Part shown: piece by piece, positions 42,840 to 53,411 of the stretch
Layout: each line of letters opens with the position of its first letter
Position numbering within the stretch: position 1 is the first letter of the stretch
DNA from: Microbacterium sp. SORGH_AS_0888
GTDB lineage: Bacteria; Actinomycetota; Actinomycetes; Actinomycetales; Microbacteriaceae
NCBI RefSeq assembly: GCF_030818905.1
Contig: NZ_JAUTAZ010000001.1
Span: forward strand, 2,480,001 to 2,544,000
DNA: 64,000 nucleotides
Direction: 5' to 3'
Notes under the pieces: model-generated
Seen by the model: the letters and a program-made list of their open reading frames with translations, nothing else
The model's database searches: none
Told to the model about the DNA's origin: nothing
Position numbers and translations under genes: made by a program

Positions 42840-44204
42840 ATGACGACCCCCTCGAACGCCGGGCGCTTCAGCCCCCAGGCGGTGATCCGCCGCAAGCGCG
42901 ACGGTGAGGAGCTGCACGCCGATGAGATCCGGCGGTTCGTCGCCGGTGTCACCGACGGGACGGTCGCCCCGGCGCAGCTGGGGGCGTTCACGATGGCGAC
43001 CTACCTCAACGGGATGACGCCGGAGGAGACCATGTCGCTCGTGCTCGCGATGCGCGACTCCGGGAGCACGATCGACTGGCGCGACCACGGGGTGGACCCC
43101 CGCCTCGTGGTCGAGAAGCACTCCTCCGGCGGTGTCGGGGATGAGAAGGTGACCCTGCTCGTCGTGCCCATCCTCGCCGCGCTCGGCCTCGTGGTCCCCA
43201 ACATGTCGGCGTGGGGCCTCGATTACTGCCCGGGCGAGTGCGACATGCTCGACGCGGTTCCCGGCTACGTCGCCCAGCCGCGCCTGGCCGAGTTCGCCGG
43301 CATCGTGGCGCGCACCGGCGGCGGCATCAGCGGCCCGACCCCGGATCTGGCGCCCGCGGACACCGAGATCTTCCGCGTGCGCGACGTGAGCGCGACGGTC
43401 GAGTCGGTCCCGCTGATCGCCGGGTCCATCCTCTCGAAGAAGCTGTCCGTCTCGCCCTCCGGTGTCGTCATCTCCGTCGGATGCGGCGATGGCGCGTTCA
43501 TGCACACGCTCGACGAGGCCCGCTCCCTCGCGATCGCGATGCGCGACGTGCTCACGCGCGTCGGCATCCCGAGCGTCCTGCTCATCACGGATCTGGAGTC
43601 GGTGCTGGGCACGAGCGTGGGCAGCGCCGTGGAGATGCTCGAGGTGGTCGACTTCCTCACCGGGGCGGCGCGCGACCGACGGGTGCGGGAGCTCGTGGAG
43701 GCGCTCTGCGTGGAAGCGCTCGTGCTGACCGGACGGGTCGCCGATGCCGCGCGCGGCGCAGAGCTCGTCGCGGAGGCGCTCTCGTCCGGCGCCGCTGCGG
43801 CCAAGTTCGACGAGATCCTTCACGCGCAGGGCGGTCCGGCGGGCTTCACGGAGCGCGCAGCGGACATCCTTCCGGCTGCGGCGGTCGTGCGTCCCGTCCA
43901 CGCGGGGAGTGACGGCTGGCTGGCGGGCATGAACACGACCGAGGTCGGGCTCACCCTCGTGCAGCTCGGCGGCGGCCGGGTCGAGCCCGGCGCGGCCATC
44001 GATGTCACCGTCGGCTTCACGGGGTTCGCGCAGATCGGTGATCCCCTGGACGAAAGCCACCCGATCTGCGTGCTCCACGCGCGTTCCGAGGAAGAATGGG
44101 AGGCAGCGGCCGCGCGTCTGCGTGCCGCGATGTCCGTCTCGGACACGTCGGTGCCGCAGGCCGGGTCGATCGTCCGCGAACGATGGGAGGGGAGCCCCGC
44201 GTGA
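42840..44204 (+). CDS. Thymidine/pyrimidine-nucleoside phosphorylase homologue with altered active site
   Basis: A 454-residue protein aligned over its whole length with DeoA-type phosphorylases: [49 protein letters not shown] and the C-terminal domain with [13 protein letters not shown]. The phosphate- and sugar-proximal segments differ sharply: the usual SGRGLGHTGGTLDKLE is [16 protein letters not shown], and KVGSGAFM is GCGDGAFM. The Arg and Ser/Lys that contact the pyrimidine ring are kept. The enzyme thus may bind a pyrimidine-like base but a different sugar or co-substrate. ATG at 42840 after GGAAGGA; the stop overlaps the flavoprotein start. Confidence 0.8.
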   Translation: MTTPSNAGRFSPQAVIRRKRDGEELHADEIRRFVAGVTDGTVAPAQLGAFTMATYLNGMTPEETMSLVLAMRDSGSTIDWRDHGVDPRLVVEKHSSGGVGDEKVTLLVVPILAALGLVVPNMSAWGLDYCPGECDMLDAVPGYVAQPRLAEFAGIVARTGGGISGPTPDLAPADTEIFRVRDVSATVESVPLIAGSILSKKLSVSPSGVVISVGCGDGAFMHTLDEARSLAIAMRDVLTRVGIPSVLLITDLESVLGTSVGSAVEMLEVVDFLTGAARDRRVRELVEALCVEALVLTGRVADAARGAELVAEALSSGAAAAKFDEILHAQGGPAGFTERAADILPAAAVVRPVHAGSDGWLAGMNTTEVGLTLVQLGGGRVEPGAAIDVTVGFTGFAQIGDPLDESHPICVLHARSEEEWEAAAARLRAAMSVSDTSVPQAGSIVRERWEGSPA

Positions 44205-46198
44205 GCATCGGGATCGCCTCGCCCCTGTTCGAGCCGCTGCGCATCGGCGCGCTCGAGGTCCCGAACCGGATCATGCAGACGGCTCACTCCAAGCAGTACT
44301 CCGACCGGGTGGAGTCCGACCGCGAGACGGCCTACTACGTGCGGCGGGCGGAGGGCGGGTGCGGCCTGTTCATCGCGGGCAACCACTTCGTGCACCCGAG
44401 CGGGTCGATCCGCAACTTCGAGGACGCCTTCCGTCCCGAGTCGGTCGAGAGCAACCTCCGGATGACGGAGGCCGTCCACGCCGCGGGCGCGCGGATCATG
44501 GTCCAGCTGAACCATCACGGGGCGCAGGCGCAGCCGGACGGCCCCGACGGTCCCCGGCCTGTCCTCGCCCCGTCGCGCCTCATCTCGCCCTCGACCCAGC
44601 ACGCGACGGTGGCCGCGACGGCGGCGGACATCCGTGAGCTCGTGGCCGCGTGGGCGCGCTCGGCCGAGTACGCCCGGCTCGGCGGCTTCGACGGCGTCGA
44701 GATCCACCTCGCCCACGGGTACCTGCTGCACCAGTTCCTCTCCCCGCTCTACAACGCCCGCGTCGACGAGTACGGCGGCGGGATCGAGGGTCGGACGCGC
44801 TTCGCCCGTGAGGTGCTCGTCGCCGTCCGTCAGCGGGTCGGCGACGACTACCCCGTCGGCGTCCGGATCGTCGCCAATGAGCACCATCCCCAGGGTCTCG
44901 GGACGGCGGACATGATCGAGGTGATCGCCGCCCTGCGAGCGGAGGCCCGCATCGACTTCCTCGACCTCGCCGCGGGCGGCTACCACAACGTCCACTACGT
45001 GTTCCCGTCGTCGGCGATGCCGGCGGCCTGGCTGCGGGAGGACGTGACGGCGATCAAGCGCGCGAATCCGGACGTGCCGGTCTTCGGGGTCGGCGCGGCG
45101 CTGAGCGTGGAGCAGGCCGAGGAGGTGCTGACCGCGGGAATCGCCGACATGGTCGCGCTCACCCGCGCACAGATCGCCGACCCCGACCTCGCCCGCAAGC
45201 TCCGCGACGGTCGAACGGACGAGATCCGCCACTGCATCCGTCTCAACCAGGGGTGTCTCGGCCGGGGCAGCCGGGGGCTGCCGGTCTCGTGCACCGTCAA
45301 CCCGCTCGCCGGCCGCGAGCTCGAGCGCCCGAACCGGTCGGCCTCCTCCCTCGCGCAGCGCTGGCTCGTGGTGGGCGGCGGTCCGGCCGGGATGCGTGCG
45401 GCCGTGGAGCTCGCCGAGGACGGCCACGCGGTCACTCTCGTCGAGGCCGACGACCGACTGGGAGGCCAGCTGCGTCTGGCCCGCCGCGTCCCGGGACGGG
45501 AGAGCATCGGTCTTCTGGTCTCCGATCTCGTCCGCGACCTCGACGCGGCGGGCGTGGAGGTGCGCCGAGGGCTGCGGATCGACGGTGCGCGGCTCGACGC
45601 GCTCGTGGCGGCCGAGCACTTCGACGGTGTCGTCATGGCCACCGGCGCGACCTCGCCCGAGGGCACCTCGCTCGCGCTCGGCGGCGCCTATGTGAACGGC
45701 TTCCCTCCGGCGGGGACCGTGAGCGCCTTCCGGGCGCTCGCCGACCCGGCCGCGCTCGGTCGCCGTGTGCTCGCGGTGGACGCCGACGGCACGGCCTACG
45801 CCTCCGGCGTCGTGCTGAGCCTGCTCGCGCAGGTGCCGGAGGTCGAGGTCGTGACCCCGTTCGAGGCGGTGTTCCCCCACGTCGGGCCCGGCTACGACCG
45901 TCCGCTCCTGCTCGAACGGTGCGGCGCGCATCCGGGTTTCCGCCGCACCACGGCGCACCGTGTCCTGCACATCGAAGGAGCCGCGGTGAAGATCCAGGAC
46001 GTCGTGACGGGCGAGGTCTCGGAACGGGTCGGGATCGACACGATCCTCGCGATCGAGCCGCGGCAGGCCGCTCCCACGTGGCACGCCGCCGGCGTCCGTA
46101 CCGTCACCATCGGGGACGCGCGGGCGCCTCGGAACATCGACGCCGCGATCTACGACGCCGTCGAGCTCGCGTACGCGGTGGCGGGCGCGTCCGTGTGA
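44201..46198 (+). CDS. Old-yellow-enzyme-type flavoprotein (2,4-dienoyl-CoA reductase/trimethylamine dehydrogenase family)
   Basis: A 665-residue protein: an FMN TIM barrel ([47 protein letters not shown]) followed by an FAD/NAD(P) domain ([20 protein letters not shown]). Between them family members bind a 4Fe-4S cluster with Cys-x2-Cys-x3-Cys-x11-Cys; here Cys345, Cys352 and Cys364 are present but position 348 is Leu (HCIRLNQGC). The cluster may be absent, 3Fe-4S or ligated otherwise. The likely role is reduction or oxidation of a ring in the imported compound. GTG at 44201 overlaps the preceding gene by 4 bases. Confidence 0.85.
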   Translation: MSIGIASPLFEPLRIGALEVPNRIMQTAHSKQYSDRVESDRETAYYVRRAEGGCGLFIAGNHFVHPSGSIRNFEDAFRPESVESNLRMTEAVHAAGARIMVQLNHHGAQAQPDGPDGPRPVLAPSRLISPSTQHATVAATAADIRELVAAWARSAEYARLGGFDGVEIHLAHGYLLHQFLSPLYNARVDEYGGGIEGRTRFAREVLVAVRQRVGDDYPVGVRIVANEHHPQGLGTADMIEVIAALRAEARIDFLDLAAGGYHNVHYVFPSSAMPAAWLREDVTAIKRANPDVPVFGVGAALSVEQAEEVLTAGIADMVALTRAQIADPDLARKLRDGRTDEIRHCIRLNQGCLGRGSRGLPVSCTVNPLAGRELERPNRSASSLAQRWLVVGGGPAGMRAAVELAEDGHAVTLVEADDRLGGQLRLARRVPGRESIGLLVSDLVRDLDAAGVEVRRGLRIDGARLDALVAAEHFDGVVMATGATSPEGTSLALGGAYVNGFPPAGTVSAFRALADPAALGRRVLAVDADGTAYASGVVLSLLAQVPEVEVVTPFEAVFPHVGPGYDRPLLLERCGAHPGFRRTTAHRVLHIEGAAVKIQDVVTGEVSERVGIDTILAIEPRQAAPTWHAAGVRTVTIGDARAPRNIDAAIYDAVELAYAVAGASV

Positions 46199-46251
46199 GG
46201 GGGGGCGGGCGCGAGCCCGTCGGAAGTCACGAGAGAAGGAAGGCACGAGTC

Positions 46252-48237
46252 GTGGACCAAGAACGTGTGGATGTCGTCGAGCTCAGCATCGCCGACATGC
46301 TCCGGGCGCTGCAGGAGGGCCGGGTCACGAGCGTCGACCTCGTGTGCGCCTATCTCAACCGCATCGCCTACTACGATCGCACCGGACTGTGCCTGCACGC
46401 GATCGCGGTGCTCAACCCGAACGCGATCGCGGAGGCCGAGGCGTCCGACCGCCGCCGGCGCGCCGGGCTCGCAGGGCCCCTGGAGGGCATCCCCTTCACC
46501 GTGAAGGACAGCTACAAGGTCGCAGGGCTCACCGTCGCGTCCGGCAGCCCCGCGCTCGCCGAGCTCGTCGCGACGGAGGACGCGGCCGGCGTCGCGCTGC
46601 TGCGCGCGGCGGGCGCCGTGCTGCTCGGAAAGACGAACATGCCGCCCATGGCCGCGGGCGGCGTCCAGCCGGGCCTGTACGACTACGCCCGGAGCCCGTA
46701 CAACCCGGACTATCTGACCGCCGCCTACGGCTCCGGGTCGTCGAACGGCTCGGGCACCGCGACGGCCGCGAGCATGTGCGCGTTCGGCATGGCCGAGGAG
46801 ACCGTGTCCTCCGGACGCTCGCCCGCCTCGAACAACGCGCTCGTGGCGTACACGCCCTCGCGCGGCGTGCTCTCGATCCGCGGCAACTGGCCGCTGCGCC
46901 CCACCTGCGACGTCGTGGTGCCGCACACGCGCACGGTCGACGACCTGCTCGCGCTGCTCGACGTGCTCGCCGTCGACGACCCCGAGACGACCGGCGACTT
47001 CTGGCGGCAGCAGCAGGTCGTCGAGCTGCCGGCGGCCTCGTCCGTCTTCGAGCGGCCGCTGCAGCGTGCGCGTCCCGCTCGGCTGGACGGCCTGCGCATC
47101 GGTGTGCCGCGGCTGTTCATCGGCGAGGACACCGTGCCCCTGGACCCGCCCGTGATCCGCGCGACCGTGCGCGCCCTGTGGGACCGCGCCGCCGACGACC
47201 TCCGAGAGCTCGGCGCCGAGGTCGTCGAGGTCGACTTCCCCGTCGTGTCGAACTACGAGGAGGACCGACCCGGCGCCCAGGGACTCCCGGACCGCGGTCT
47301 CGTGCCGCCGGCCTGGCGGTCCATCGAGGGCGGCCCGGTCACGGCGCTCGCGCTCGACCAGTTCCTGCGGATCAACGGGGATCCCGCTCTCCGCAGCTGG
47401 GCGGACGTCGACGGCGACACGGTGTTCCCCCTGGCCGACGCGCCCGTCCCGGTGTGGATCACGCGGGCCCGCGGCGGGTTCGACTGGCAGCGGCTCGCCG
47501 AGCTCGTCAAGCAGGGCCTTCCGGCGGCCGTCGACGACATCCCCGGCGTCCCGCAGCTGCTGCGCGGGCTGGAGGAGGCGCGCAGGCAGGACTTCGAGCA
47601 GTGGATGGTGGACGAGGGTCTCGACCTGGTCGCGTTCCCGGCGGCGGGCGACGTCGGCCGCGCCGACCTCTTCGACCGCGTCGAGAGCCTCGAGGCGGCG
47701 TCGCGCAACGGCGTGGTCTACTCGACCGGCAACCGCGTCATCCGTCACCTGGGCATCCCGACCGTGACCGTGCCGATGGGCTGCATGGCGGACACGCAGA
47801 TGCCGGTGGGGCTGACCTTCGCCGGCGCGGCCTACGACGACGACCGGCTCGTCGACTGGGCGCGAGCCTATGAGCAGGCGACCCGCCGGCGCGTCCCCGC
47901 GTTCCTCACTCCCTCGATCCCGAGCAACCAGATCGCCGTCGCGGGCGACGAGACGGGAGAGGTGCCGGCGGATGCGGCCGCGCACACGACCGAGATCGTC
48001 CGGCTCGACCGCTCCTGGCGGGTGACGGTGCGCCTGGCCGGCCCCGTGGCCGACGGCGTGCGCACCGAGGTATGGGCGGACGGCCACATCCTCCGTCCCG
48101 TCGACGGCGAGCCGGGTGTCTACGCCGGCTCGATCTCGCTCGCGCGCGCACGGCTGTTCGACGAGGTCATGGTCGTCGTCAAGGTCGGTCACACCGCCGC
48201 GGCCGTCGGCTTCGCGCCGCTGCCGTCGGCGGCCTGA
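46252..48237 (+). CDS. Amidase signature-family hydrolase with C-terminal extension
   Basis: A 661-residue amidase. Lys85 in FTVKDSYK, Ser163 in GSGSSNGSG and Ser187 in [12 protein letters not shown] are spaced like the Lys-cisSer-Ser triad of the family, although the usual DTGGSIR block is changed to ETVSSGR. The core ends near residue 545 and about 110 residues follow with a beta-rich look ([16 protein letters not shown]). It would hydrolyse an amide or open an amide-containing ring product. GTG at 46252 follows GAAGGAAGG. It is the last gene of the run and converges with the DapA-family gene 4 bases downstream. Confidence 0.85.
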   Translation: MDQERVDVVELSIADMLRALQEGRVTSVDLVCAYLNRIAYYDRTGLCLHAIAVLNPNAIAEAEASDRRRRAGLAGPLEGIPFTVKDSYKVAGLTVASGSPALAELVATEDAAGVALLRAAGAVLLGKTNMPPMAAGGVQPGLYDYARSPYNPDYLTAAYGSGSSNGSGTATAASMCAFGMAEETVSSGRSPASNNALVAYTPSRGVLSIRGNWPLRPTCDVVVPHTRTVDDLLALLDVLAVDDPETTGDFWRQQQVVELPAASSVFERPLQRARPARLDGLRIGVPRLFIGEDTVPLDPPVIRATVRALWDRAADDLRELGAEVVEVDFPVVSNYEEDRPGAQGLPDRGLVPPAWRSIEGGPVTALALDQFLRINGDPALRSWADVDGDTVFPLADAPVPVWITRARGGFDWQRLAELVKQGLPAAVDDIPGVPQLLRGLEEARRQDFEQWMVDEGLDLVAFPAAGDVGRADLFDRVESLEAASRNGVVYSTGNRVIRHLGIPTVTVPMGCMADTQMPVGLTFAGAAYDDDRLVDWARAYEQATRRRVPAFLTPSIPSNQIAVAGDETGEVPADAAAHTTEIVRLDRSWRVTVRLAGPVADGVRTEVWADGHILRPVDGEPGVYAGSISLARARLFDEVMVVVKVGHTAAAVGFAPLPSAA

Positions 48238-48241
48238 ACCC

Positions 48242-49144
48242 TCAGCGCAGACCGAGCTCCTCGACGACGGCCGCGATCCTCGTGCGGGCGGCAGGGGAGA
48301 GCGGCTGGATCGGCAGCGGCAGGCAGCCGTGCGGGGCGAGGCCGAGGTGCTCGGCGATCGCCGCGACGACACGGATGCTGCCCCCGAACTCGGCGAACAG
48401 GTCCCAGAGGGGAGCGAGTCGTTCGGACTCCGCCACGGCATCCGCGACGGCTCCGCCCTGGGCCGCGCGCGTGATCGTGAGAGCGGCCTCGGGGAACAGC
48501 CCGCCGATGACCGAGTACCACGCATCGCAGCCCGCGGTGAGGCCGGACGCCGCCGACGCATCGCCGGATATCCCGATCGTGACGTCGGCGGGGATCACGG
48601 CGCGGATCGCGGCGACGTGTCCTCGGGCCGTCTCGGGATCCGCGGGCACAGGGGGGATCTTGAGGGAGGCGATGCCGGGCAGCGCCGCGACCCGCGCATA
48701 GAGCTCGTTCGTGAACGTGACATGCGTCGTGCCCGGGTTGTCGTACACGATGACCGGCAGATCCGTGTGCGCGGTGACCGTGCGGTAGAGCTCGAACACG
48801 TCGTCCGCCGTGAGGCGCTGATACGTCATCGGCGCCAGCAGCAGACCCGCGGCGCCCGCATCGCGCGCCGCCTCCGCGTTGGCGATGACGTGCGAGGTCC
48901 GCAACGCTCCGATGCCGACGAACACAGGGATGCCGGCGGCGTGCTCCACCGCGAGTCGCGCCACCGTGCGGCGCTCCTCGACCGTCAGGTAGGCAGCGGA
49001 GCCGGTGGACCCGAGCGCCGTGATCGAGTCGACGCCCGCGGATGCCAGGCGCTCGACGAGCTGGGCGAAGGCGTTCTCGTCGAGCACGTCATCGGCCAGC
49101 GGGGTGAGGGGGAAGGCGGACAGGCCCGTGACATCCACGGTCAT
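48242..49144 (-). CDS. DapA/NAL-family class I aldolase or lyase
   Basis: A 300-residue protein of the dihydrodipicolinate synthase superfamily. GSTGSAAYLTVEER is the pyruvate-carboxylate loop, PVIVYDNPG carries the conserved Tyr and SLKIPP the Schiff-base Lys. The family condenses or releases pyruvate (or glyoxylate) with aldehydes; members act on dihydrodipicolinate, sialic acid, keto-deoxy sugar acids and others, and the specificity residues do not give a clear answer. ATG at 49144. The MarR gene lies 40 bases upstream in the same direction and may control it. Confidence 0.82.
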   Translation of the reverse strand: MTVDVTGLSAFPLTPLADDVLDENAFAQLVERLASAGVDSITALGSTGSAAYLTVEERRTVARLAVEHAAGIPVFVGIGALRTSHVIANAEAARDAGAAGLLLAPMTYQRLTADDVFELYRTVTAHTDLPVIVYDNPGTTHVTFTNELYARVAALPGIASLKIPPVPADPETARGHVAAIRAVIPADVTIGISGDASAASGLTAGCDAWYSVIGGLFPEAALTITRAAQGGAVADAVAESERLAPLWDLFAEFGGSIRVVAAIAEHLGLAPHGCLPLPIQPLSPAARTRIAAVVEELGLR

Positions 49145-49184
49145 GGCGGCTCCTGGTGAGGTCGGGGCTCGGGAGGGGGACGCG

Positions 49185-49694
49185 TCAGCCGTCCGCACGC
49201 AGCACGCCGGCGATCGCCGGGCCCATGGCGCGGAGCAGCTCGATGAGCGTGTCGGACTGTGTCCTGCTCAGATCCACCAGGACGCGGGACTCCGCGTGGA
49301 CCAGCTCGGTCATCGCCCTCTCGGCCGCATCCGCGCCCTGGGGGGTGAGCTCCGCCAGCCGGCTGCGCGTGTCCGCACGGTTCAGCCGGCGTGTGACGTG
49401 GCCCGCACGCTCCAGACGATCGAGCCGGTTCGCGACGGTGGCCGAAGGCGCGCCCGTCATCCGCCCGAGCGCGGACGGGGTGAGGGCGCGGTCGGGCGCG
49501 ACGCGCAGGCGCGACAGGATGTCGAACGCCCACGGCTCGACGCCCGCCGCCGCCAGCGCCTCCGTGCGCAGCACATCGATCGAGGCGACCAGGCGCCGCA
49601 TGCGTGACATGACGTCCAGCGGTGACAGGTCGACCGCCGGCAGGGCGATCGTCCAGTGGGCGATCAGCAGGTCGACCTCGTCTTCCGTCGTCAT
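49185..49694 (-). CDS. MarR-family regulator
   Basis: A 169-residue winged-helix protein with the MarR order: WAFDILSRLRVAPDRALTPSALGRMTGAPSATVANRLDRLERAGHVTRRLNRADTRS in consecutive pieces, the beta wing at NRADTRSRLAELT, and dimerising helices at both ends. MarR proteins sense small aromatic or other ligands. It lies directly before the DapA-family gene and after the divergent-looking alcohol dehydrogenase gene (same strand, 59 bases). ATG at 49694. Confidence 0.88.
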   Translation of the reverse strand: MTTEDEVDLLIAHWTIALPAVDLSPLDVMSRMRRLVASIDVLRTEALAAAGVEPWAFDILSRLRVAPDRALTPSALGRMTGAPSATVANRLDRLERAGHVTRRLNRADTRSRLAELTPQGADAAERAMTELVHAESRVLVDLSRTQSDTLIELLRAMGPAIAGVLRADG

Positions 49695-49753
49695 CCGTGC
49701 TCCCTTGTCGGATCCGGCCCCGCGTCCATCCTGCCCGCCCGCGCGACCGCGCG

Positions 49754-50806
49754 TCAGATCGTCGCGGCGTCGATCACGAAGCGGTACCGGACATCGCTCG
49801 CCACGACCCGATCCCAGGCGGCGTCGACCTCGTCCGCCGTCACCAGCTCGATCTCGGGCGTGACACCGTGCTCGGCGCAGAAATCGAGCATCTCCTGCGT
49901 CTCACGGATGCCGCCGATCATGCTCCCGGAGACCGACAGGCGCTGCCCGGCGAGCGAGAAGGGGCTGATCCCGATCGGCTCCTCCGGGAGTCCGACGTTC
50001 ACGAGCGCTCCGTCGCGACGCAGCAGCGACAGGATGCGGTCGAGGTCGCTCGGCGCGGACACCGTGCTGATGATGAGGTCCTGGCTGCGGCGCAGCTCGC
50101 GGAAGGTCTCCGGGTCGGCGGTGGACAGGTAGCGCGTCGCGCCGAAGCGCAGGCCGTCCTCCTGCTTCGAGAGCGAGTGACCGAGCACCGTGACCTCGGC
50201 CCCGAGCGCCGCGGCGAGCTTGACGCCCATGTGTCCGAGACCGCCCATCCCGATGATCGCGACCTTCTTGCCGGGGCCCGCGCCCCAGTGGCGCAGCGGC
50301 GAGTAGAGCGTGATGCCCGCGCACAGCAGCGGGGCCGCCTTGTCGAGCGGGATCGAGCCGGGGATGCGGAGCGTGTAGCCCTCGTCGACGACGATCTGGC
50401 GGCTGTAGCCGCCCTGCGTGTAGGCGCCCTCGGGGTGTCCCTCCGGGAGCGGCGCGTTGTAGGTGCCGCGCATGCCCTTGAGGCAGTACTGCTCGACGCC
50501 GGCGAGGCAGTTCTCGCACTCGCGGCACGAGTCGACGAAGCAGCCGACGCCGGCGTGGTCGCCGACGGCGAACCGGGTGACCTCGCTGCCGACCGCGCTG
50601 ACGATGCCGGCGATCTCGTGGCCGACCACGAGGGGGTAGTGGGCGGCTCCCCACTCGTCGCGGGCGGTGTGGATGTCGGAGTGGCAGATGCCGGCGAACG
50701 CGATGTCGATCACGACGTCGTGCGGGCCGGGCTCGCGTCGCTCGATCGTGGTGCGCTCGAACGGTGCGCGGGCGGAGGGGGCGGCGAGGGCGGCGACAGC
50801 AGGCAT
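49754..50806 (-). CDS. NADP-dependent alcohol dehydrogenase (cinnamyl-alcohol/YahK type)
   Basis: A 350-residue zinc alcohol dehydrogenase. The catalytic zinc site is in [24 protein letters not shown] and DSCRECENC; the structural zinc uses the cysteines of [15 protein letters not shown]. The nucleotide loop [27 protein letters not shown] ends with Ser rather than Asp, favouring NADP. The subgroup reduces aldehydes broadly. ATG at 50806. It lies alone; 55 bases upstream ends the ROK gene. Confidence 0.88.
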   Translation of the reverse strand: MPAVAALAAPSARAPFERTTIERREPGPHDVVIDIAFAGICHSDIHTARDEWGAAHYPLVVGHEIAGIVSAVGSEVTRFAVGDHAGVGCFVDSCRECENCLAGVEQYCLKGMRGTYNAPLPEGHPEGAYTQGGYSRQIVVDEGYTLRIPGSIPLDKAAPLLCAGITLYSPLRHWGAGPGKKVAIIGMGGLGHMGVKLAAALGAEVTVLGHSLSKQEDGLRFGATRYLSTADPETFRELRRSQDLIISTVSAPSDLDRILSLLRRDGALVNVGLPEEPIGISPFSLAGQRLSVSGSMIGGIRETQEMLDFCAEHGVTPEIELVTADEVDAAWDRVVASDVRYRFVIDAATI

Positions 50807-50861
50807 GTGTCTAGTCTGCCCCCTCCGCCGACCCCCTCCGCCCGCGGGGGAGGCAGGCGGG

Positions 50862-52070
50862 CTATCGGACGCCCGCGGGATCGGCGAGGAGAGCGGCGAA
50901 GGCGAGCTCCGCGGGCCCGACGAGCATGAGCCGGGACCGCAGGTGGGCGCGCTCGAGTCGGATCGTGCGGCCCTCGGCGCCCAACGGGTGCACGCGGACG
51001 GCTTCGGCCAGCCGCTCGCGGCTGACCGAGAGGAGCACTCCGAGATAGCCCGAGAGCACGACCGTCTCCGGGCTGAAGGCGTTCACGAAGTTCGTGAGCG
51101 CCGTCGAGAGGACGTCGACCTGGCGGGCGACCTCGCGCAGCACGGCGGGGTCGCGCACGACGCCGAGCTCGACATCCAGCTCGTCCTCGTCGAGCTTGCG
51201 GCGCCCGAGCAGCGGCTCCAGCAGGCCGAGGCTCACCTCCGCCTCGAGACATCCCTTGCGCCCGCACACGCAGCGGCGGCCGCGGGGATCGATGACGGTG
51301 TGCCCGAGCTCGCCCGCGTAGCCGGAGGTGCCGCGCAGCAGCGTGCCGTCGATGATGAGTCCGCCGCCGATGCTGTGCAGCGCGCCGCCGAGGTAGAGGA
51401 GGTTCCGGGCGCCGCGGGCGACGCCGAATCGCGACTCCGCGAGCGCGCCGATGCTCGCGTCGTTGCCGGCGGTCACCGGCATCCCCAGCTCGTCGCTCAG
51501 ACGCGCCGCCACCGGATCGCGCCGCCAGCCGAGGGTGGGGGCCACGAGCACCGAGCCGTTCGCGTTGACGAGGCCGGGGACCGCGAGCCCGGCTCCGATC
51601 ACCCGGTAGTGCCGGTCCATGTCGGCGCGCATCGCCTCGACCGAGGATGCTGCGATCTGCACGAAGCGACGGGGTGTCGGGGGCCTGGAGGTGTCGTGCC
51701 GTAGGCGTGCGTGGACGGTGCCGCCCAGTCCCACGAGCGCGACCGTGACGGCCTGCGGCTCGACCCGGACGCTGAGGGCGGCCACCCGGTCGTCCGGCTG
51801 CAGATCGAGGGTCGGCCGGCCGACGCGGCCGGTCGGCGCGCCCGCGGGGAGCTCGCGGACCAGTCCGAGCTCGATCAGCTCCGCGACGAGGCCGGTGATC
51901 GTGGACCGGTTGAGCCGGGTCGAGGTTCCGAGCTGCGTCCGCGACAGCGTGCCCTCGGAATGGAGGAGCGAGAGGACCGCCGAGAGGTTCTGGCGACGGA
52001 TGAGATCGTTCGTCGTGCGCGCCGTCGACGGTGGGCTGACCCCCGCGCCGTCGAAAGCAGTCGTAGACAT
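50862..52070 (-). CDS. ROK-family transcriptional regulator (XylR type)
   Basis: A 402-residue protein with an N-terminal helix-turn-helix ([20 protein letters not shown]) and a ROK domain. The zinc site is complete: [21 protein letters not shown] supplies one His and three Cys. The sugar site is seen in [11 protein letters not shown] repressors such as XylR release DNA upon sugar binding. It is transcribed in the same direction as, and 119 bases after, the xylose-type ABC operon, whose promoter region carries overlapping palindromes (56246-56270) that are the natural candidate target. Confidence 0.88.
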   Translation of the reverse strand: MSTTAFDGAGVSPPSTARTTNDLIRRQNLSAVLSLLHSEGTLSRTQLGTSTRLNRSTITGLVAELIELGLVRELPAGAPTGRVGRPTLDLQPDDRVAALSVRVEPQAVTVALVGLGGTVHARLRHDTSRPPTPRRFVQIAASSVEAMRADMDRHYRVIGAGLAVPGLVNANGSVLVAPTLGWRRDPVAARLSDELGMPVTAGNDASIGALAESRFGVARGARNLLYLGGALHSIGGGLIIDGTLLRGTSGYAGELGHTVIDPRGRRCVCGRKGCLEAEVSLGLLEPLLGRRKLDEDELDVELGVVRDPAVLREVARQVDVLSTALTNFVNAFSPETVVLSGYLGVLLSVSRERLAEAVRVHPLGAEGRTIRLERAHLRSRLMLVGPAELAFAALLADPAGVR

Positions 52071-52130
52071 GTCGATTCTCCTTGCCGCTCATCCTCCCAT
52101 CGGATGACGCGGTGCTCGTGCCGGGGAAGG

Positions 52131-52178
52131 GAGGAGGCCGTGGCGGGCGCCGCGTCGGCGCGCCCCCACGGCCTCCTC
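52131..52178 (-). terminator. Terminator hairpin of the xylose-type ABC operon
   Basis: GAGGAGGCCGTGG (52131-52143) and CCACGGCCTCCTC (52166-52178) form a perfect 13-bp stem; the 22 bases between them can extend the pairing further. It lies 12 bases after the permease stop codon on the minus strand and 60 bases before the ROK gene. Confidence 0.65.
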
Positions 52179-52189
52179 GCGCACGTCGG

Positions 52190-53406
52190 TCAGATGCCGC
52201 CGCTGCGCTTCTTGTTGAACACGTCGAACGCGACGGCGAGCAGCAGCACGATGCCCTTGATCGCCATCTGCCAGGCGGCGTCCACGCTCAGGATCGACAG
52301 GCCCATGTTGAGCACGCCCATGACGAGACCACCGATGACGGCGCCGACCACCGTGCCGATGCCGCCCTGGACCGCCGCACCGCCGATGAAGACGGCCGCG
52401 ATCGCGTCGAGCTCGTAGTTCTGACCGGCGGAGGCGACCGCGCTGCCGGCGCGTGCCGTGCTCACCACGGCCGCGAGGCCAGCCAGGACGCCCATGTTGA
52501 CGAACACGAAGAAGTTGACCCACTTCGTCTTCACCCCGCTCATGACGGCGGCGAACAGGTTGCCGCCCATCGCGTAGACGTGGCGGCCGAACACGGTGCG
52601 GTTGAGCACGAACGTGTAGGCGAGCACGAGGGCCGCGAGGATGATGAGCACGATCGGCATGCCGTTGTAGTCGGCCAGCGTCCACGCCGTCGCCATGATC
52701 GCCACGACCGCGATGATGTTCTTCAGCCAGAAGGAGCCCGCCACCTCGCGAGGCAGCTCGAGACGCCGCAGCTGTGCGCGGGTGCGCAGCTGCTGGGCGA
52801 TGAGCGCGAGGCACGCGATCAGGCCGATCACGAGGGTGAGGACGTCGCGGTTGGCGATGTAGCCGAACACGGGCGGCAGCCAGCCTGCGCCGATCGCGGT
52901 GAAGCCGTCGGGCAGGCCGCTGATCGTGCCGCCCGTGAGGAGCACGAGCGTCAGACCGCGGAACAGGAGCATGCCCGCCAAGGTGACGATGAAGGCGGGG
53001 ATGCCGATGAACGCGACCCAGAAGCCCTGCCAGGCGCGCCGACGACCGCGCCGACCACGAGCGAGAGGATGACGGCGGCCCACCACGGGAGGCCCCAGCT
53101 GTTCATGGCGATCGCCGCGATGGCGCCCACCATGGCCACCACCGAGCCGACCGACAGGTCGATGTGACCGGCGATGATCACCACGACCATGCCGACCGCG
53201 AGGATCAGCACATACGCGTTCTGCTGGATGAGGTTGTTGACGTTTCCGGGCATCAGCAGGCGTCCGCCCGTGAGGGCCTGGAACAGCACGATGATGATGA
53301 CCAGGGCGGCGAGGATGCCGTACTGCCGGAAGTTGATGCGCGAGAGCAGGCCGCGCCTCTTCTTGGCAGGTGGGGTGTCCACGGTCTGCGTGGATGCGGT
53401 GGTCAT
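52190..53406 (-). pseudogene. Sugar ABC transporter permease (XylH/MmsB type), frame broken by two inserted bases
   Basis: From ATG at 53406 the protein reads SRINFRQYGILAALVIIIVLFQ, GMVVVIIAGHIDLSVGSVVA to VVGAVVGA, then shifts near 53036. Deleting two bases from GCGCGC (53034-53039) restores VVGAWQGFWVAFIGIPAFIVTL and the rest reads intact to KKRSGGI at 52190. The 1217 bases are two more than a multiple of three. The protein is the single permease of a CUT2 importer, so the shift, if real, would abolish transport. The rest of the operon shows no decay. Confidence 0.82.
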
Positions 53407-53411
53407 GGGAC

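Noticed and set aside
21034-53040. Frameshift sites as engineered restriction sites (GGGCCC, GGCGCGCC)
   Set aside because: The third site is a plain G run and no vector or linker sequence is near; simple slippage or base-calling error explains all three.
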